Of a DNA stretch of 64,000 bases, positions 62,328 to 64,000 are shown piece after piece. The notes below the pieces were generated by a model. It saw only the letters and a program-made list of their open reading frames with translations. It was not told the DNA's origin and did not search any database. The position numbers and the translations under genes were made by a program. Within the stretch, counting starts at the first letter, position 1. Every line of letters begins with the position of its first letter. The DNA lies in NCBI GenBank assembly GCA_016703425.1, contig JADJCA010000029.1, positions 558,001 to 622,000 of the forward strand, written 5' to 3'. The stretch comes from Myxococcales bacterium (GTDB lineage: Bacteria > Myxococcota_A > Polyangia > Polyangiales > Polyangiaceae).

Positions 62328-64000
62328 TCACGGCGCTCGCGTGAGCACCAGGTGGTGTCTTGCGAGCGCGTCGGCCGCGGGGCGCGCGAGGGGCATCGCG
62401 GCGACCCGTCCGTCCAGCCACAGGCGGTGGAGATCGCGGTAGTGGACCGAGAGCGGGTGCCCCGATTGGCCCGTCGGCACCACGAAGCCGGAGCCGCTTC
62501 CGTCGGGCGACCCCATGTCGACGATCTCGCGATGGCTGGCGCCGTCCTTGTTCTTGAAGGGCGGCGTCGCCTCCGGATAGATGGCCACGTTGACGGTGTG
62601 GGAGGAGCCGCCGCGCTTCACCGGCCCGACGTTGAAGCCCAAGAGCGCGTCGAGCGCACGGACCCGCCCGAGCGGGTGCTCGAGGTGCGTGGCGTGAAAG
62701 TCGCCCCAGGTCTTCCTACCAACGGTTTGCGCCGCCTCGCGCATCGCGTCACGGGCCAACGCGTCGAGCGACTCGACCTCTGGCGTTCGCACGTCGTCGA
62801 CCCATACGCTGCCGCCTCGATCGAGCGTGTCGATGAGGACGAAGCGGGGGAAGTACATCTTGTCGCCCGCCCACTCGTCTTCGCCGACCTTCTTCCGAAG
62901 GGTCTCGAGCCAAAGGTAGAAATACGCGGCCCCGCGCGAGTCGGCCCGCGCCTCCGCGTTCCACTTCGAGAGCTCTTCCTTCGCCTCCGCGGCGCCGGCG
63001 GCCTCGGCTGCGGCGATGGCCCTCGGCAAGAAGCGCTTCGCGAGGGCGTCCTCCACGTCCATCTGTTGGCGCGCCACGTCGTTGGCGGTGAACTTGTCGC
63101 CGCGCAAGAGCAGCTCGCGAATGCGCATGGCGCGGAAGGGCGAAGCCCAGATGCGCGTGAGCAGGTGGGGATAGTCGTCGCCGACCTGCCGGTGGTTCGC
63201 CGTGACGACGAAGCCGTCGGTGAGGGGGCGGCCGCCGGGGGGCGCGTCGCTGCGCGCGAAGGGCTTCTCCTCGGGCGTGAGGAAGCGCTCCCATTCGTAC
63301 TCGTCGGTCCAGCCGGGCGCGGGCAACATGCCATCGCCCTTCTTGCGCACCGGGACCTTGCCGAGGAGCACGTAGCCGTAGGTGCCGTCGTCGGCGCCGA
63401 AGACCATGTTCTGCTTCGCCGTGTCGAACTCGCGCGAGGCGTCGAGGAACGACTGCCACGTCGTGGCGCGGTTCATTCGCAAGAGCGCGTTCATGCCGCG
63501 CGCCGGCTCGACGGCGCTCCAGCGCATCGAGAGCGCCCGGCCTCCGCCGCGCTTGTCGACGTCGGAGAAGAGCGGGCCGTGACGCGTGGAGCGCACCACG
63601 TGCACGACGTCGGGCTTGTCCTTGACCATGATCCGCTCGTCGCGGCGCACGAGCGGCACGAGGCCGCCGGGCGTGAGGTAGCGTCCCTCGTCGTCGACCT
63701 TCTCGATGTAGAAGTCGACGTCGTCGACCATGGCGTCGGTGAAGGCCCACGCGAAGGTCCTGGCGCGGCCGAGGATGACGCCAGGGATCCCCGGGATCGT
63801 GACTCCGGCGCGGTCGACGTCGCCACCGTGGATCGCCGCCAGGTAGAAGAGCGACGGCGCCCGCAGCGTGAGGTGCGTGTCGTTGGCGACGATGGGCTTT
63901 CCCGAAGCCGTCTTCGAGCCGCCGATGACCCATGAGTTTGACGCGTGGGAGGCGACGACGGCGCTGAGCACCTCGCGCGTGGTGTCGTCGACGCGCGGGA
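62328..64000 (-). CDS. Penicillin acylase family N-terminal nucleophile hydrolase, cut by window edge
   Basis: 557 codons are visible; the start lies beyond the right edge. ASNSWVIGG holds the N-terminal Ser nucleophile exposed by self-cleavage, followed by ASGKPIVANDTHLTL, and later WSAVEPARGMNALLRMNRA and a beta-subunit end with PLSVHYRDL. The visible part is the beta subunit plus a few residues of the spacer. Such periplasmic enzymes hydrolyse amide bonds of penicillins, acyl-homoserine lactones or other N-acyl compounds. Substrate cannot be told. It lies 4 nt from the diguanylate cyclase stop, convergent. Confidence 0.9.
   Translation of the reverse strand, partial: PRVDDTTREVLSAVVASHASNSWVIGGSKTASGKPIVANDTHLTLRAPSLFYLAAIHGGDVDRAGVTIPGIPGVILGRARTFAWAFTDAMVDDVDFYIEKVDDEGRYLTPGGLVPLVRRDERIMVKDKPDVVHVVRSTRHGPLFSDVDKRGGGRALSMRWSAVEPARGMNALLRMNRATTWQSFLDASREFDTAKQNMVFGADDGTYGYVLLGKVPVRKKGDGMLPAPGWTDEYEWERFLTPEEKPFARSDAPPGGRPLTDGFVVTANHRQVGDDYPHLLTRIWASPFRAMRIRELLLRGDKFTANDVARQQMDVEDALAKRFLPRAIAAAEAAGAAEAKEELSKWNAEARADSRGAAYFYLWLETLRKKVGEDEWAGDKMYFPRFVLIDTLDRGGSVWVDDVRTPEVESLDALARDAMREAAQTVGRKTWGDFHATHLEHPLGRVRALDALLGFNVGPVKRGGSSHTVNVAIYPEATPPFKNKDGASHREIVDMGSPDGSGSGFVVPTGQSGHPLSVHYRDLHRLWLDGRVAAMPLARPAADALARHHLVLTRAP

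Overview
The window looks like a chromosomal segment of a high-GC myxobacterium-like organism (Myxococcota, probably Polyangiales or a relative). About fifteen predicted lipoproteins carry Gly/Ser/Asp-rich linkers after the lipobox Cys. Two secreted proteins end in MYXO-CTERM-like tails, and there are an eight-cysteine-cluster protein, RCC1 and Cys-rich lipoproteins, REC-DUF4388 and roadblock signalling proteins. No tRNA, rRNA, CRISPR array, prophage or transposase gene was seen, and no stretch over 300 bases lacks a gene.

Layout. 0-12 kb: HEAT protein (cut by the left edge), rhodanese, GT2 glycosyltransferase, several lipoproteins and purB. 12-17.3 kb: a fadI-fadJ beta-oxidation pair and an M20 amidohydrolase. 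17.5-25.5 kb: a lipoprotein of the peptidylarginine/agmatine deiminase fold, two Cys-rich lipoproteins, an SMI1/KNR4 protein with a Lys-rich tail, and an atypical gene bracketed by two copies of a 24-bp palindromic repeat; then a DUF2330 protein. 25.5-27.6 kb: a multiheme cytochrome c lipoprotein broken by frameshifts. 27.6-34.6 kb: an RNA-repair locus, rtcR (+) facing a minus-strand operon Hsp90-like gene - helical-repeat gene - rtcB - rtcA. 34.8-49.9 kb: lipoproteins, DUF2878, a trans-sulfuration-type PLP enzyme, plsC, gnd, a trypsin-like protease, an RCC1 lipoprotein, an SDR and a DUF89 protein. 50-61.2 kb: an 11-kb run entirely on the minus strand holding a MalK / MalE-MalF fusion / MalG-type sugar ABC transporter, whose MalG gene is separated from the fusion by a signalling cluster (histidine kinase, roadblock, ODP-like metallo-beta-lactamase, REC-DUF4388, OmpA, coiled-coil protein). 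61.4-64 kb: a REC-GGDEF diguanylate cyclase and a penicillin acylase cut by the right edge.

Two points dominate. First, about 27 frameshifts can be inferred because conserved motifs continue in another frame. Roughly 20 lie between 25.9 and 36.2 kb and cross unrelated genes on both strands, which points to indel errors in the assembly (or very recent decay); gene lengths remain normal. Second, the Rtc locus: RtcR, a CARF-AAA+ sigma-54 activator, faces an operon that starts with an Hsp90-family gene and ends with rtcB-rtcA. A -24/-12 type sequence lies immediately upstream of the Hsp90-like gene, so chaperone, helical-repeat protein, RNA ligase and RNA cyclase appear to form one stress-inducible unit.
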